Positions 63,747 through 64,000 of a stretch of DNA of 64,000 nt are shown piece after piece. The stretch comes from Planococcus versutus (GTDB lineage: Bacteria; Bacillota; Bacilli; Bacillales_A; Planococcaceae): NCBI RefSeq assembly GCF_001186155.3, contig NZ_CP016540.2, positions 1,156,001 to 1,220,000 of the forward strand, given 5' to 3'. Position 1 is the stretch's first letter; each line of letters starts with the position of its first letter. The notes below the pieces were generated by a model that saw only the letters and a program-made list of their open reading frames with translations, was not told where the DNA came from and did no database searches. The translations under genes were made by a program, and so were the position numbers.

Positions 63747-64000
63747 ATGGATTTGATTTTGCACAACGGTGAGTTTATTCAAGAAGAAAATTTGGTGATT
63801 TCGAAAGAAGATCGTGGCTATCAATTTGGAGACGGTATTTACGAAGTAATTCGTGTTTATGACGGTAGTTTGTTTACAGCAAAAGAACATATTGACCGAT
63901 TCTACGATAGTGCTGATAAAATTAAAATTGTCATTCCTTATACGAAAGACGTATTCCATAAAATGATGTATGATTTTGTGGAAGTGAACAAGATCGATAT
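63747..64000 (+). CDS. dat: D-amino-acid aminotransferase, 5' part
   Basis: 85 codons before the window ends. LILHNGEFIQEENLVISKED then RGYQFGDGIYEVIRVYDG is the class IV aminotransferase start of D-alanine transaminases; the PLP Lys lies beyond the edge. ATG 63747 is 6 nt after GAAGGA; an ATG two codons earlier is too close. Confidence 0.92.
   Translation, partial: MDLILHNGEFIQEENLVISKEDRGYQFGDGIYEVIRVYDGSLFTAKEHIDRFYDSADKIKIVIPYTKDVFHKMMYDFVEVNKID

Overview
The window looks like a low-GC Gram-positive chromosome of order Bacillales. Gene content and order are closest to what I remember of the Bacillus subtilis men-ytk-pckA-metK-ytoA-ytpA-ytqAB-leuS-ytgP region, and the flavour is Planococcaceae (Planococcus/Sporosarcina-like). 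That assignment is from memory of gene order, not from a database search.

Layout. 0.1-8.5 kb: menaquinone synthesis, menA on the minus strand and menF-menD-menH-menB-menE-menC on the plus strand. 8.5-19.4 kb: conserved housekeeping genes: an AAA ATPase, a MOSC protein, a zinc-binding lipoprotein with a Zur-like operator, yidD, a Dps ferritin, a Nudix enzyme, an alpha/beta hydrolase, pckA, metK behind a SAM-I riboswitch, a gamma-carbonic-anhydrase-like protein, a YtpA-like hydrolase and a luciferase-like monooxygenase. 51.9-64.0 kb: backbone resumes with the tRNA wobble-uridine enzymes MnmM/MnmL, a CoA-transferase pair (scoB frameshifted), T-box-controlled leuS, ytfP, ytgP, an RsuA-type pseudouridine synthase, ytzE, pepV and the start of dat.

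19.4-51.9 kb is an accessory region. Its first part (19.4-43.4 kb) is a patchwork of one- to three-gene modules: a SMI1/KNR4 protein and other small acidic immunity-like proteins, a lipoprotein, a VanZ protein, a kinase, an MFS pump, a serine hydrolase, a small M50 protease, a TetR-regulated dehydrogenase plus amine oxidase, MazEF, two AbrB/RelE-type pairs (one toxin broken) and an ABC transporter. Nearly every module boundary carries one of two intergenic repeats. Family A is a ~34-nt hairpin with arms like TGAATGTAACTTA/TAAGTTACATTCA. Family B is a composite of a 5' box (GTTTACATATGACACATTAT), a variable terminator hairpin and a 3' palindrome (GTTCGTAAAAGTGTACTTTT...CGAACG). B units all face the same way even between minus-strand genes, A loops also share one orientation, genes are cut off exactly at A and at B copies, and one B-gene-A module occurs twice 13 kb apart. 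This cassette-like array without any visible recombinase is the main candidate for something undescribed. 43.5-51.9 kb holds a second ABC transporter, decayed SDR and TetR genes, an MsrA-like protein, a secreted M23 peptidase and a HAD dehalogenase.

Many accessory genes are decaying: nonsense codons in an SRPBCC gene and a RelE toxin, a frameshift in an ABC permease, a frameshifted DUF4181-like gene, and a fragmentary SDR/TetR pair. Two of the frameshifts (permease and scoB) sit in runs of five G/C, so a sequencing or assembly error is possible there.
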